Part shown: piece after piece, positions 1 to 8,045 of the stretch
Layout: every line of letters begins with the position of its first letter
Numbering within the stretch: the stretch's first letter is position 1
Source of the DNA: Pseudobowmanella sp964228145
GTDB lineage: Bacteria > Pseudomonadota > Gammaproteobacteria > Enterobacterales > Alteromonadaceae
Direction of reading: 5' to 3'
Assembly: GCA_964228145.1 (NCBI GenBank)
Contig: CAXQZJ010000010.1
Span: forward strand, 1-35,972
Length of the DNA: 35,972 nucleotides
Program-made: the position numbers and the translations under genes
Notes under the pieces: model-generated
The model's database searches: none
Seen by the model: only the letters and a program-made list of their open reading frames with translations
Told to the model about the DNA's origin: nothing

Positions 1-1288
1 CTTCCTGCCAGGTTCATTGGTAGATGTTCGTCCGGTGACTACAACAACTCACCTGGAAGGCAAAGAGCTGGAATTTAAAGTTATCAAGCTAGATGCTAAG
101 CGTAACAACGTTGTAGTATCTCGCCGTGCTGTTATCGAAGCAGAAAACAGTGCAGAGCGTGCGGAACTGTTAGCCAACCTTGAAGAAGGTATGGAAGTTA
201 AGGGTATAGTTAAGCACCTGACTGACTCCGGTGAGGTCGTTGACTTAGGTGGTGTTGACGGTCTGTTACACATCACTGACATGGCGTGGAAGCGTGTTAA
301 GAACCCTGCTGAAATCGTAAGCGTTGGTGACGAAATCAACGTGAAAGTGCTGAAGTTCGATAAAGAGAAGTCTCGTGTTTCTCTGGGCATGAAGCAAATG
401 GGTAACGATCCATGGCAAGATATCTCTACCCGTTACCCTGAAGGTGCGAAAATCACTGGTCAGGTAACTAACTTGACTGACTACGGTTGCTTCGTAGAAA
501 TCGAAGACGGCGTAGAAGGTCTGGTACACGTTTCTGAAATGGACTGGACTAACAAAAACATCCACCCATCTAAGGTTGTAAGCCTGGGTGACAGTGTTGA
601 AGTTAAGGTTCTTGAAATTGACGAAGATCGTCGTCGTATTTCACTGGGTCTGAAGCAGTGCAAACCTAATCCATGGGAAGAGTTCGCTAAGTCACACAAC
701 AAAGGTGACAAAGTGTCTGGTAAGATCAAGTCAATCACTGACTTCGGTATCTTTATCGGCCTTGACGGCGGCATCGATGGTCTGGTTCACCTGTCTGACA
801 TCAGCTGGAACAAGACTGGCGAAGAAGCAGTACGTGAATTCAAGAAAGGCGACGAAATCGAAGCCGTTGTACTGCAAGTCGACCCAGAGCGTGAGCGTAT
901 CTCTCTTGGCGTTAAGCAAATCGAAGAAGATCCTTTCAATAAGTATCTGACAGATAACAAGAAAGGTGCTATCGTTGTAGGTAAAGTTACCGCAGTTGAT
1001 GCGAAAGGCGTAACCATTCAGTTAGCTGAAGAAGTTGAAGGTTATGTTCGTGCTGCAGACTTGTCTCGTGACCGTATCGAAGACGCGTCTGAAGTCGTCA
1101 ACGTTGGCGAAGAGCTTGAAGCCAAGTATGTTGGTGTAGATCGTAAGAACCGTATCGTTAATTTGTCTGTGAAGGCGAAAGACGAAGCGGAAGAGAAAGA
1201 AGCGATCGAAAAGGTCAATCAGCAAGAAGAGCAGACCTTCTCCAACGCGATGGCGGAAGCCTTCAAAGCCGCGAAAGGCGAAGAGTAA
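1..1288 (+). CDS. rpsA: 30S ribosomal protein S1, 5'-truncated by window edge
   Basis: S1 binds mRNA on the 30S subunit and helps start translation on structured or weak-SD messages. The reading frame is open from the first bases (FLPGSLVDVRP begins at base 2), so the gene starts outside the window. About 428 residues are visible, against roughly 557 in E. coli S1; the missing part is S1 domain 1 and the start of domain 2. The visible protein holds the end of domain 2 and then repeated OB-fold S1 domains with the typical GxVxxxxdxGxFV...GLVH(V/L)S pattern near bases 440-540 and 700-800. The last domain diverges, as in other S1 proteins, and the tail is charged (KAKDEAEEKEAIEK). A strong terminator follows, then ihfB, the order known in E. 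coli. Confidence is high; the TTG at base 17 is an internal leucine, not the start. Confidence 0.98.
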   Translation, partial: FLPGSLVDVRPVTTTTHLEGKELEFKVIKLDAKRNNVVVSRRAVIEAENSAERAELLANLEEGMEVKGIVKHLTDSGEVVDLGGVDGLLHITDMAWKRVKNPAEIVSVGDEINVKVLKFDKEKSRVSLGMKQMGNDPWQDISTRYPEGAKITGQVTNLTDYGCFVEIEDGVEGLVHVSEMDWTNKNIHPSKVVSLGDSVEVKVLEIDEDRRRISLGLKQCKPNPWEEFAKSHNKGDKVSGKIKSITDFGIFIGLDGGIDGLVHLSDISWNKTGEEAVREFKKGDEIEAVVLQVDPERERISLGVKQIEEDPFNKYLTDNKKGAIVVGKVTAVDAKGVTIQLAEEVEGYVRAADLSRDRIEDASEVVNVGEELEAKYVGVDRKNRIVNLSVKAKDEAEEKEAIEKVNQQEEQTFSNAMAEAFKAAKGEE

Positions 1289-1293
1289 TCAAC

Positions 1294-1319
1294 AAAGGGA
1301 GCGTAACGCTCCCTTTTTT
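1294..1319 (+). terminator. Intrinsic terminator of rpsA
   Basis: The stem GGGAGCG/CGCTCCC (1297-1303 and 1307-1313) has a TAA loop. It is preceded by AAA and followed by six T. It lies 8 bases after the rpsA stop and separates rpsA from ihfB. Confidence 0.9.
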
Positions 1320-1357
1320 GTGGTAACCGTAACGTTAACATTTCTGGAGTGTTTACT

Positions 1358-1648
1358 ATGACCAAATCAGAGTTAATCGAACGGTTAGCAGACGACTATC
1401 GTCAGTTACCAGCCAAAGACGTAGAAGGCGCAATAAAAGAAATTCTCGAGCAAATGGCGCAGACTCTGCAAAGAGGTGACCGTATTGAAATCAGAGGATT
1501 TGGTAGTTTTTCATTGCATTACCGTGCTCCGCGCACAGGGCGTAACCCAAAAACTGGCGACACTGTAGAGTTGGATGGCAAATATGTCCCGCACTTCAAG
1601 CCAGGAAAGGAATTGCGTGAGCGAGTGAACGGCGAAAATACGCTATAG
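1358..1648 (+). CDS. ihfB: Integration host factor subunit beta
   Basis: This is the beta subunit of IHF, the heterodimeric nucleoid protein that bends DNA sharply at specific sites. It acts in replication, recombination and sigma-54-dependent transcription. The 96-residue protein is nearly collinear with E. coli IhfB: MTKSELIERLA at the N-terminus, the core GDRIEIRGFGSFSLHYR, and the DNA-contacting beta-arm RTGRNPKTGD followed by VPHFKPGKELR. I chose ATG 1358 because it matches the family N-terminus and has TGGAG 8-12 bases upstream; an in-frame GTG at 1349 overlaps that ribosome binding site. The partner ihfA is not in the window. A hairpin terminator follows. Confidence 0.97.
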   Translation: MTKSELIERLADDYRQLPAKDVEGAIKEILEQMAQTLQRGDRIEIRGFGSFSLHYRAPRTGRNPKTGDTVELDGKYVPHFKPGKELRERVNGENTL

Positions 1649-1670
1649 CAGTCAAAAATAAGATATGATT

Positions 1671-1697
1671 ACGGCATTCCATGGGAATGCCGTTTTT
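1671..1697 (+). terminator. Intrinsic terminator after ihfB
   Basis: The stem CGGCATTCC/GGAATGCCG (1672-1680 and 1684-1692) has an ATG loop and a run of five T. It lies between the ihfB stop and the lapA start, so lapA probably has its own promoter or depends on readthrough. Confidence 0.85.
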
Positions 1698-1723
1698 GTA
1701 TCCGCAAAGGGAAGTAATTCACT

Positions 1724-1990
1724 GTGAAAAATATATTTATCATTGCGCTATTCTTGCTCATATTAATTGTTGGTATCAGTGTCGGTGCACAGAATAGCCA
1801 GGAAATTGTCGTCAATTACGTGCTTGCTTCTGCAAGTATGCCGGTTTCTACTTTGATTGCTGTATGCATGTTGGCAGGTTTTATTCTGGCACTGTTGCTT
1901 TTAGGTGGTGTACTAACCCGTCTCAAGTGGCAACTTGCACGGGCAAACAGTCAAATTAAGCGCCAGCAAACCAGCGATACGAATAAATAA
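1724..1990 (+). CDS. lapA: Lipopolysaccharide assembly protein A (DUF1049 membrane protein)
   Basis: This small inner-membrane protein works with LapB in regulating LPS synthesis. The 88-residue protein has two hydrophobic segments (about residues 3-22 and 40-64) joined by the DUF1049 signature GAQNSQEIVVNY. A basic cytoplasmic tail with coiled-coil character (RLKWQLARANSQIKRQ) follows. The start is GTG 1724, with AAAGGGAAG about 12 bases upstream. lapB begins 7 bases after the lapA stop, so the two are co-transcribed. Family identity rests on the motif, the topology and the lapA-lapB-pyrF order shared with E. coli. Confidence 0.93.
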   Translation: MKNIFIIALFLLILIVGISVGAQNSQEIVVNYVLASASMPVSTLIAVCMLAGFILALLLLGGVLTRLKWQLARANSQIKRQQTSDTNK

Positions 1991-1996
1991 TCCGCT

Positions 1997-3166
1997 ATGC
2001 TTGAGCTTTTGTTTTTACTTCTGCCAGTTGCCGCCGGTTATGGTTGGGTAATGGGGCGAAATAGTGTTCGCCAAGCGCAGCGTAAACAATCCAAAATATT
2101 GTCCAGGCACTATTACAAGGGCCTAAACTTCCTGTTGTCTGATCAGCCGGATAAAGCGGTCGATACTCTGATTAAGATGATCAACGTTGACAGCGATACC
2201 TTAGAAACTCACATTGCGATGGGAAATTTCTTTCGTCATCGCGGCGAATTGGACCGCGCGATTCGTATTCATCAGACCCTGGTTGGCAAAGAAAATCTCA
2301 GTACAGAACAAAAGGCGTTAGCACTAAAAGAGTTAGGACGGGATTATTTGTTGGCCGGCTTCCTTGAACGTGCAGAAGGGGCCTTTTTACAACTGCTTGA
2401 CTCAGAAAAGCATTATCTTGAAGCACAACAACAGTTATTCAATATCTATCAGACCACCAAGGAATGGGAGCGCGCAATCGAACTTGCTGAGCGAATGGTC
2501 GCGTGTCACGGAGACAGTGAAGAACTATGCCAGCGTATTGCGCATTTTTACTGTGAACAAGCGGCAATCGAACTGCAACAAGGTCATATTAAACAAGCGG
2601 AATTGCTGTTGCAAAAAGCCGTACGCTCTGACGAGCATGCCGTAAGACCATTTCTTATGTTGGGCAAGTTGGCGTTGGAACGCAACAACCCGGATGATGC
2701 CTTCGCATGTTTGGCTCAAGTGCCGATTCGTGATATTCGCTGGTTGAGTGAAGCGATGCCGCCATTAGAAGAGGCTGCCCATAAGGGCAATCGAATTGCC
2801 GATTTCGAGCAGCTATTAGATAAATACTGCCAACAGTGTGCCAGTGCTTATTTGGCCAAAGCACGACTGATTGCGCAACGGGAAAGCACAGAGCAAGCTA
2901 TCCAATTCTTGGTTGAACAGTTACGCAAAGGGCCGACAATGCGCGGCTTTAAACAACTGATGAGCTATTACCTCGAACAGGATGGTAAAGCAGACGCGAC
3001 CAGTAGTATGGAGTTGCTTAAAGAACTCGTGCAGGAGCAAATTCAACGTCGCCCCAAATACCGATGCGGAAGTTGCGGTTTCTCTGGCCAAAGTATTCAC
3101 TGGCTTTGCCCCTCATGTAAAAAATGGGGCGTCGTTAAACCCATAAAAGGCTTAGACGGGGAGTAG
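1997..3166 (+). CDS. lapB: Lipopolysaccharide assembly protein B
   Basis: LapB (YciM) is an inner-membrane-anchored TPR protein. With FtsH it controls degradation of LpxC, the committed enzyme of lipid A synthesis, and it scaffolds LPS assembly. At 389 residues it equals E. coli LapB in length. An N-terminal membrane anchor (LELLFLLLPVAAGYGW) is followed by a chain of TPR helices over about residues 35-330. A C-terminal rubredoxin-like zinc knuckle has cysteines 357, 360, 371 and 374 (CGSC...CPSC). The start is ATG 1997. pyrF begins 2 bases after the stop, which suggests translational coupling within lapA-lapB-pyrF. Confidence 0.96.
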   Translation: MLELLFLLLPVAAGYGWVMGRNSVRQAQRKQSKILSRHYYKGLNFLLSDQPDKAVDTLIKMINVDSDTLETHIAMGNFFRHRGELDRAIRIHQTLVGKENLSTEQKALALKELGRDYLLAGFLERAEGAFLQLLDSEKHYLEAQQQLFNIYQTTKEWERAIELAERMVACHGDSEELCQRIAHFYCEQAAIELQQGHIKQAELLLQKAVRSDEHAVRPFLMLGKLALERNNPDDAFACLAQVPIRDIRWLSEAMPPLEEAAHKGNRIADFEQLLDKYCQQCASAYLAKARLIAQRESTEQAIQFLVEQLRKGPTMRGFKQLMSYYLEQDGKADATSSMELLKELVQEQIQRRPKYRCGSCGFSGQSIHWLCPSCKKWGVVKPIKGLDGE

Positions 3167-3168
3167 TC

Positions 3169-3870
3169 ATGTCACAAGCTAAAGTCATTGTTGCCTTGGA
3201 TTTTGCTGATAAGCGTGAGGCATTATCCTTTGTAGATAAAGTTGAACCCTCTGCGTGCAGATTAAAGGTGGGCAAAGAAATGTTCACTTATTTTGGTCCA
3301 GAGTTTGTGACGTCACTGACACGAAAGGGTTTTGACGTGTTCCTTGATCTCAAATTTCATGACATCCCCAACACGGTTGCCAAGGCCTGTGTGGCAGCGG
3401 CTGATCTGGGTGTTTGGATGGTCAATGTACATGCTGTTGGTGGTCAGAAGATGATGGAAGCGGCTAAGCAAGCGGTCGTTAACGCCGGTGGCAACCAACC
3501 TAAGCTAATCGCTGTTACTGTATTAACCAGTATGAGTGAAGCAGATTTAAAACAAACCGGGATTAACTGCAACATTGCCACTCAAGTCGCTCACTTAGCG
3601 GGTTTAACCCAGCAAAGCGGCTTTGATGGTGTCGTGTGCTCAGCCCACGAGGCGAGCATGCTGAAAACCAAATTTGGCAAAGACTTTCAATTGGTGACTC
3701 CCGGCATTCGTCCCCATGGCAGTGCGCAAGGCGACCAAACCCGGATTATGACGCCGCAACAGGCGGTACAGGCAGGAGTGGATTATATGGTAATTGGCCG
3801 GCCAATTACGCAGTCAGCCAATCCACTCGAGACGCTTGCGGCCATCAACCAGTCAATAACCTCGTCTTAA
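3169..3870 (+). CDS. pyrF: Orotidine 5'-phosphate decarboxylase
   Basis: This enzyme catalyses the last step of UMP synthesis, OMP to UMP plus CO2, as a soluble TIM-barrel dimer. The 233-residue protein has the expected elements: IVALDFAD at residues 7-14, KVGKEMF at 33-39, and the catalytic signature DLKFHDIPNT with D60, K62 and D65. Near the C-terminus are TPGIRP and the phosphate-binding GRPIT. The start is ATG 3169, immediately after lapB. In E. coli yciH follows; here a bidirectional terminator and a convergent gene follow instead. Confidence 0.97.
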   Translation: MSQAKVIVALDFADKREALSFVDKVEPSACRLKVGKEMFTYFGPEFVTSLTRKGFDVFLDLKFHDIPNTVAKACVAAADLGVWMVNVHAVGGQKMMEAAKQAVVNAGGNQPKLIAVTVLTSMSEADLKQTGINCNIATQVAHLAGLTQQSGFDGVVCSAHEASMLKTKFGKDFQLVTPGIRPHGSAQGDQTRIMTPQQAVQAGVDYMVIGRPITQSANPLETLAAINQSITSS

Positions 3871-3875
3871 CACGT

Positions 3876-3902
3876 AAAAAAGGCCGCACATGCGGCCTTT
3901 TT
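3876..3902. terminator. Bidirectional terminator between pyrF and the PEP-CTERM gene
   Basis: The stem GGCCGCA/TGCGGCC (3882-3888 and 3891-3897) is flanked by A5-6 on the left and T5 on the right. It can therefore end transcription of pyrF on the plus strand and of the convergent PEP-CTERM gene, whose stop lies at 3908. Confidence 0.88.
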
Positions 3903-3907
3903 ACTGA

Positions 3908-4843
3908 CTATTTGCGGTGTTTCTTAAATCTTAACAAACCTAACCCCGCCAGCATGACCATCCATACGGGTGGCTCTGGGATTGGGTCTGGTATGGGATC
4001 GATTGCTTGTAAGTTAGTCACACCACCAAGACTCGTCACTATGGTGGCCGACGTTGCAGTCCTATTTACACTCCAAACCAGCGACGACACAATGTCACGG
4101 GGCCCGTAGGCAGCGCCAACTTGAGGATGCGTAAACGCCTCGCCATTTAATGTTGAACAAATCTCGCCGTTTTGTGAGTAGTTAAGGGTGCCTGACGAAA
4201 TTTGCGATCTCATATTGTCAAAAGTACATGCGGCAAAGCCTGCAAACGATGCATTGATGAGGCCCTGGGCATCATTAAGTGCACCGCCATGGCTAATGCC
4301 AAATACTTGTTGATTATCGACCGTAAACAACTCTAAATCCGCCGTTGCCACTGAACCACGGGTAAAGAACACATCGTCACTTGCGCCATCAACGTCTTCA
4401 TCAAGATATTGGAAAAAATCTAATTGTCCCAATTCACCTTGCTCGGCGGTGAAGGTAAAAATGTTGTACATATAATTATCACCATCGGCAATAACACTAT
4501 CAACATTCCAATTAATTATGTTACCCAGGCTACCGGTAAAAAAACCACTACTGTTGACTGTGCCGGGACTGACTTCTGTCGCGGTAGAACCGGATAAACG
4601 GAAACCACCTTGACCAACGTCAACGTAGGAGAAATAGTCATAAACAATTTCTTCGGTGACTAAATTACCGGATGCAAAATTTTCGGCTGTTACCGTCACA
4701 TTACGGGTTTCACCGCCGCTGGTCACGTCCACGCTAAAATGACCTTCAGTTCCCGCAGCGATGTTATTGGAGATTAAAGCGGCGCTGGCACCTGTGCTGC
4801 ATAATAATGCAGTGGATATGGCTAAAGCTAATCTGGTTTTCAT
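3908..4843 (-). CDS. PEP-CTERM sorting-domain exported protein
   Basis: This is a predicted secreted, surface-sorted protein of 311 residues and unknown biochemical role. It starts with a Sec signal peptide (MKTRLALAISTALLCSTGASA, cut near residue 21). The mature part is beta-rich, low in lysine and rich in N, G, S and T. It has two cysteines in the second half (AACTFDN, GEICSTL) that could form a disulfide. It ends with a PEP-CTERM signal: the PEP-type motif PIPEPP, a hydrophobic segment WMVMLAGLGLL, and the basic tail RFKKHRK. By family knowledge this tail is recognised by an exosortase, often with exopolysaccharide export; no exosortase is in the window. I chose ATG 4843 because AAGGAAGAAAG precedes it and it gives a proper signal peptide; an upstream in-frame ATG at 4951 would bury that signal. 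A sigma-54-type promoter lies 66-82 bases upstream. Confidence 0.88.
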   Translation of the reverse strand: MKTRLALAISTALLCSTGASAALISNNIAAGTEGHFSVDVTSGGETRNVTVTAENFASGNLVTEEIVYDYFSYVDVGQGGFRLSGSTATEVSPGTVNSSGFFTGSLGNIINWNVDSVIADGDNYMYNIFTFTAEQGELGQLDFFQYLDEDVDGASDDVFFTRGSVATADLELFTVDNQQVFGISHGGALNDAQGLINASFAGFAACTFDNMRSQISSGTLNYSQNGEICSTLNGEAFTHPQVGAAYGPRDIVSSLVWSVNRTATSATIVTSLGGVTNLQAIDPIPDPIPEPPVWMVMLAGLGLLRFKKHRK

Positions 4844-4908
4844 CTTTCTTCCTTGTGCAGTATTTTGAATCGAATCAAAGATTTCGATCGGTTTTACATG
4901 CAATTTAT

Positions 4909-4925
4909 AGCAATAAACCTGCCAA
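4909..4925 (-). promoter_or_regulatory. Sigma-54 (RpoN) -24/-12 promoter of the PEP-CTERM gene
   Basis: On the minus strand the sequence reads TTGGCAGGTTTATTGCT. Compared with the RpoN consensus TTGGCACGNNNNTTGCW, it differs at one defined position (C to G). The invariant GG (-24) and GC (-12) and their spacing are kept. The predicted start of transcription is near 4898, giving a leader of about 55 bases before ATG 4843. Only about 65 bases separate the promoter from the rne terminator, so any upstream activator site would lie in that gap or in the 3' end of rne. Confidence 0.78.
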
Positions 4926-4990
4926 AAAAATAAAATAGTAATATCAGACACTTAGGGTTAAGGGCTTTAGCTAATGTAAAATAAACTGAC

Positions 4991-5014
4991 AAAAAAGCCA
5001 CCCGAAGGTGGCTT
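4991..5014 (-). terminator. Intrinsic terminator of rne
   Basis: On the minus strand the stem AAGCCACC/GGTGGCTT is closed by a TTCG tetraloop and followed by six T (A4991-A4996 on the plus strand). It lies about 20 bases after the rne stop and insulates the PEP-CTERM gene from rne transcription. Confidence 0.92.
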
Positions 5015-5033
5015 ATGATCAAGTGCTTTCAGC

Positions 5034-7955
5034 TTAGGCAACCGGTGTCGGTTTTGTCGTTGGGGCACTGGATGAGGCTGTGGCATGACCAGCACCTGCA
5101 GCGCGTCCTGAGTTAATCACTTCTGGACGTTGCTCATTGGCACGACCGGAAATAACCAGTTCTGATTGCGGCATCTCAACTTTAGCAGGTTGCGTAGTCG
5201 GACGACTTACCATCCTTCTGGCTAAATGTGAGGCAACAAAAGTTTGCACTTGCTCAACTGGCTCAGCGGTTTTAACCGACTCAGCTTGTACAGGCTCGCT
5301 TTCAGCTTTATCGCTAGTAGCAGATGTTTGCAACTCGACGGTCACATCGCTTTCGGTAACTTGTACTTCCTGACTTTCTTCAACGGGCGTCACATTGCTT
5401 TGGTTATCTTCTAACGTTGTGACTTGTTGTTGCGACGCTTCACTGATCTCAACACTGCTATGCTCGGTTGGCTCGACCTCAAGGGCAAGTGCAACTTGCT
5501 GAGGTGCAACGCTGGATTCGTTCAGTTCTACGCTAACAGGCTGCTCTTCAGGTTGTTCAGTAACCGGGTCACCGAGTAGATCAAACTGGACTTCCTGATT
5601 TTCGCTGCTTGATGGGTCTTCGCCTTGCGTACGTTTGCGGCGTTGGCCCGCGGCACGCATATGACGAGGTGATCGGCGAGAGCGTCCACGACTGGCTTTT
5701 TTGTCGGCCTCATCATTGCTGTCTTCTGCAATTACATCAGGCACTTGTGCAACCGCTTCTGCATCATTGGGAGCTTTCGCGGCTTGTACTTTTTCCTCTG
5801 TAACCGTTTGCTGAACCTCAACCGGCTGCTTTTCAACCTGTTGTTCACTTGCTGCCTCAGTCAGTTTGTTTTGGTTCTCTTCAGCAATATTTTCTGGTGT
5901 TTGAACACGCACTGAACGACGCATATCACGGCGTTTGCGGCGCTGAGCGACTTTCTTTTCCTGTTTTGGTTTGTCGTCATTGTTATCCGCTTTTGCCTCT
6001 GGTGCTTTTTGCGGCTTCTCCTGACGTTGATCTTGTGGCTTGTTATCTTTACGGCGACGGGTGTTCTTGCGCCCATCCGTGCGATTGTCGCCACGACGAT
6101 TCGACGTCTCTTCTGACTTATTCTCGCCTTTGTTTTCTTCTGTTTTTTCACGGTTGCCGCGTTTACGATTACCACCGCGTTCGTTATTGCGACGACGACC
6201 ATTGCCACGATTATTACGCTGCTGATTACGGCCTTTATTTTGCGGCTTTTTGTCTTTCTTGTCGTCTTCCTCTGTACTGAATAACGCTTTAAGTGCATTA
6301 ACAATACGGGTCACAATAGACGGTTGCTCTGCTTTCGGCGCAGGCGCGGGAGCAGGGGTGCTTGGCGCTGTAAGCCCTTGCAATGCAGGTTGTTCACGTT
6401 TAACAGGCTCTGCAGTGGAGACAACGGCATCATTATTTTCCGGCTCTGCCATTTGACGCTGATAACTGATTTCACCACTGACCTGATCACGACGAATACG
6501 AGACACCTGATAATGTGGCGTGTCCATATTCGGATTTGGGATTACGATGATCTGCACTTTCTGACGCTTCTCAATGCCCAAGACAGAGTCACGCTTTTCA
6601 TTCAGTAAGTAGGTTGCAACCGGCACAGGCAGTTGAGCTTCAATTTGGCCGGTATTGTCTTTAAGCGCTTCTTCTTCCAATAACCGCAGGACAGATAAGG
6701 CTAACGATTCTGTACCACGCACAGTGCCATGACCATCGCATCTCGGACAGACATTATGGGCTGATTCACCTAAGGAAGGGCGTAAGCGTTGACGAGACAT
6801 TTCCATTAGTCCGAAGCGAGAGATGCGACCGATTTGGATACGCGCACGATCGTGGCGGGTCGCATCTTTAAGGCGGTTTTCAACTTCTCGCTGATGTCTT
6901 ACTGGTGTCATATCGATAAAATCGATAACGACCAACCCACCTAAATCTCGCAGGCGTAATTGACGCGCAATTTCATCCGCCGCTTCAAGGTTGGTATTTA
7001 ACGCTGTTTCTTCAATATCGCCGCCTTTGGTTGCGCGCGATGAGTTGATATCAATCGATGTTAGGGCTTCTGTTGGATCGATAACGATTGAGCCACCAGA
7101 GGGCAATCTTACTTCTCGTTGGAAGGCAGATTCGATTTGGCTCTCAATCTGGTAGTGAGAAAATAACGGAACATCACCCTGGTATTGTTTAACCCGGCTG
7201 GCGAAGTCAGGACGCACTAATTCGATATGTTTTTTGGCTTGCTCGAAGATTTGCGTATCATCAATTAAAATTTCGCCGATATCTCGACGCAAATAATCAC
7301 GAATCGCGCGTACAATGACGTTACTTTCCTGGTGAATCAGAAACGGAGCAGGGCGGCTGGCTGCAACTTCTTCAATCGCCGCCCAATGGGTTTTTAATAC
7401 ACTTAAATCCCATGCCAGTTCTTCAGCTGATTTACCCACACCGGCAGTACGCACAATCAAACCCATGCCATTTGGCACATCCAAATCACTTAAGGCTTGC
7501 TTCAAATCAGTGCGTTCGTCACCTTCAATGCGACGTGATATACCGCCAGCTCGTGGATTGTTTGGCATTAACACCAGATAGCTTCCAGCCAAACTGATAA
7601 AGGTGGTCAGTGCAGCGCCTTTTTGACCGCGTTCTTCTTTATCAATCTGAACAATAACTTGTTGACCTTCTTTAATCGCATCGCGAATGTTTGGTCGGCC
7701 TTGGAAATTGTAATCTGATGGGAAATAATTGCGGGCGATTTCTTTAAGAGGGAGGAATCCGTGACGCTCTGCGCCGTAGTCAACAAACGCTGCTTCGAGG
7801 CTAGGCTCTACCCGCGTTATCGTTCCTTTATATATGTTGGCTTTTTTCTGTTCATGCCCAGGACTTTCAATATCCAGGTCATACAGCTTCTGGCCATCGA
7901 CCAGTGCTACACGCAACTCCTCTTGCTGGGTTGCGTTAATTAACATTCTTTTCAT
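5034..7955 (-). CDS. rne: Ribonuclease E
   Basis: RNase E is the essential endoribonuclease that starts mRNA decay, matures rRNA and tRNA, and scaffolds the degradosome at the inner membrane. The 973-residue protein (E. coli 1061) has an N-terminal half closely matching E. coli. It contains the S1 domain (about 35-125), the DNase I-like domain with catalytic aspartates near 302 (SIDINSS) and 345 (VVIDFID), and the Zn-link CPRC near 403-406. The C-terminal half is disordered and holds recognisable microdomains: an amphipathic membrane-anchor helix (IVTRIVNALKALF), Arg/Asn-rich tracts, an RNA-binding Arg patch (SRRSPRHMRAAGQRRKR), a long acidic Gln/Glu/Val region, and a Gly/Ala/Thr tail. I chose ATG 7955 (MKRMLINATQQ) by family alignment; an ATG at 8006 would add 17 non-conserved residues. 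The leader is long and structured, as in autoregulated rne genes. Confidence 0.97.
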   Translation of the reverse strand: MKRMLINATQQEELRVALVDGQKLYDLDIESPGHEQKKANIYKGTITRVEPSLEAAFVDYGAERHGFLPLKEIARNYFPSDYNFQGRPNIRDAIKEGQQVIVQIDKEERGQKGAALTTFISLAGSYLVLMPNNPRAGGISRRIEGDERTDLKQALSDLDVPNGMGLIVRTAGVGKSAEELAWDLSVLKTHWAAIEEVAASRPAPFLIHQESNVIVRAIRDYLRRDIGEILIDDTQIFEQAKKHIELVRPDFASRVKQYQGDVPLFSHYQIESQIESAFQREVRLPSGGSIVIDPTEALTSIDINSSRATKGGDIEETALNTNLEAADEIARQLRLRDLGGLVVIDFIDMTPVRHQREVENRLKDATRHDRARIQIGRISRFGLMEMSRQRLRPSLGESAHNVCPRCDGHGTVRGTESLALSVLRLLEEEALKDNTGQIEAQLPVPVATYLLNEKRDSVLGIEKRQKVQIIVIPNPNMDTPHYQVSRIRRDQVSGEISYQRQMAEPENNDAVVSTAEPVKREQPALQGLTAPSTPAPAPAPKAEQPSIVTRIVNALKALFSTEEDDKKDKKPQNKGRNQQRNNRGNGRRRNNERGGNRKRGNREKTEENKGENKSEETSNRRGDNRTDGRKNTRRRKDNKPQDQRQEKPQKAPEAKADNNDDKPKQEKKVAQRRKRRDMRRSVRVQTPENIAEENQNKLTEAASEQQVEKQPVEVQQTVTEEKVQAAKAPNDAEAVAQVPDVIAEDSNDEADKKASRGRSRRSPRHMRAAGQRRKRTQGEDPSSSENQEVQFDLLGDPVTEQPEEQPVSVELNESSVAPQQVALALEVEPTEHSSVEISEASQQQVTTLEDNQSNVTPVEESQEVQVTESDVTVELQTSATSDKAESEPVQAESVKTAEPVEQVQTFVASHLARRMVSRPTTQPAKVEMPQSELVISGRANEQRPEVINSGRAAGAGHATASSSAPTTKPTPVA

Positions 7956-7990
7956 ATTGTGACTCAATAATTTGCAGTTATCGGCCACAA

Positions 7991-8009
7991 GACATGCGTA
8001 CTGCATGCC
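7991..8009 (-). promoter_or_regulatory. Hairpin in the rne leader
   Basis: On the minus strand GGCATGC-AGTAC-GCATGTC forms a 7-bp stem (one G-U pair) with a 5-base loop, 36-54 bases upstream of the rne start codon. It is a candidate part of an rne5-type autoregulatory leader. Confidence 0.55.
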
Positions 8010-8031
8010 AATCTGGGTATGAAACGGCGCG

Positions 8032-8045
8032 TAGTCTCCCGACTA
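8032..8045 (-). promoter_or_regulatory. GNRA-capped hairpin in the rne leader
   Basis: On the minus strand TAGTC-GGGA-GACTA forms a 5-bp stem capped by a GNRA-type tetraloop, about 77-90 bases upstream of the rne start. It is short but perfect, and lies beside the hairpin at 7991-8009. Confidence 0.5.

Noticed and set aside
3636..4109. A 157-codon plus-strand frame spanning the pyrF end and the PEP-CTERM gene
   Set aside because: It runs through the pyrF terminator and lies antisense to a better-supported gene; its translation has no family resemblance.
4844..4951. N-terminal extension of the PEP-CTERM protein to ATG 4951
   Set aside because: It would place 36 residues before a perfect signal peptide and would include the sigma-54 promoter in the coding region.
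5849..6304. Long plus- and minus-strand frames of about 145 codons inside rne
   Set aside because: They arise from the Arg/Asn/Lys-rich low-complexity scaffold of RNase E, which leaves other frames open. Their translations are repetitive shadows.
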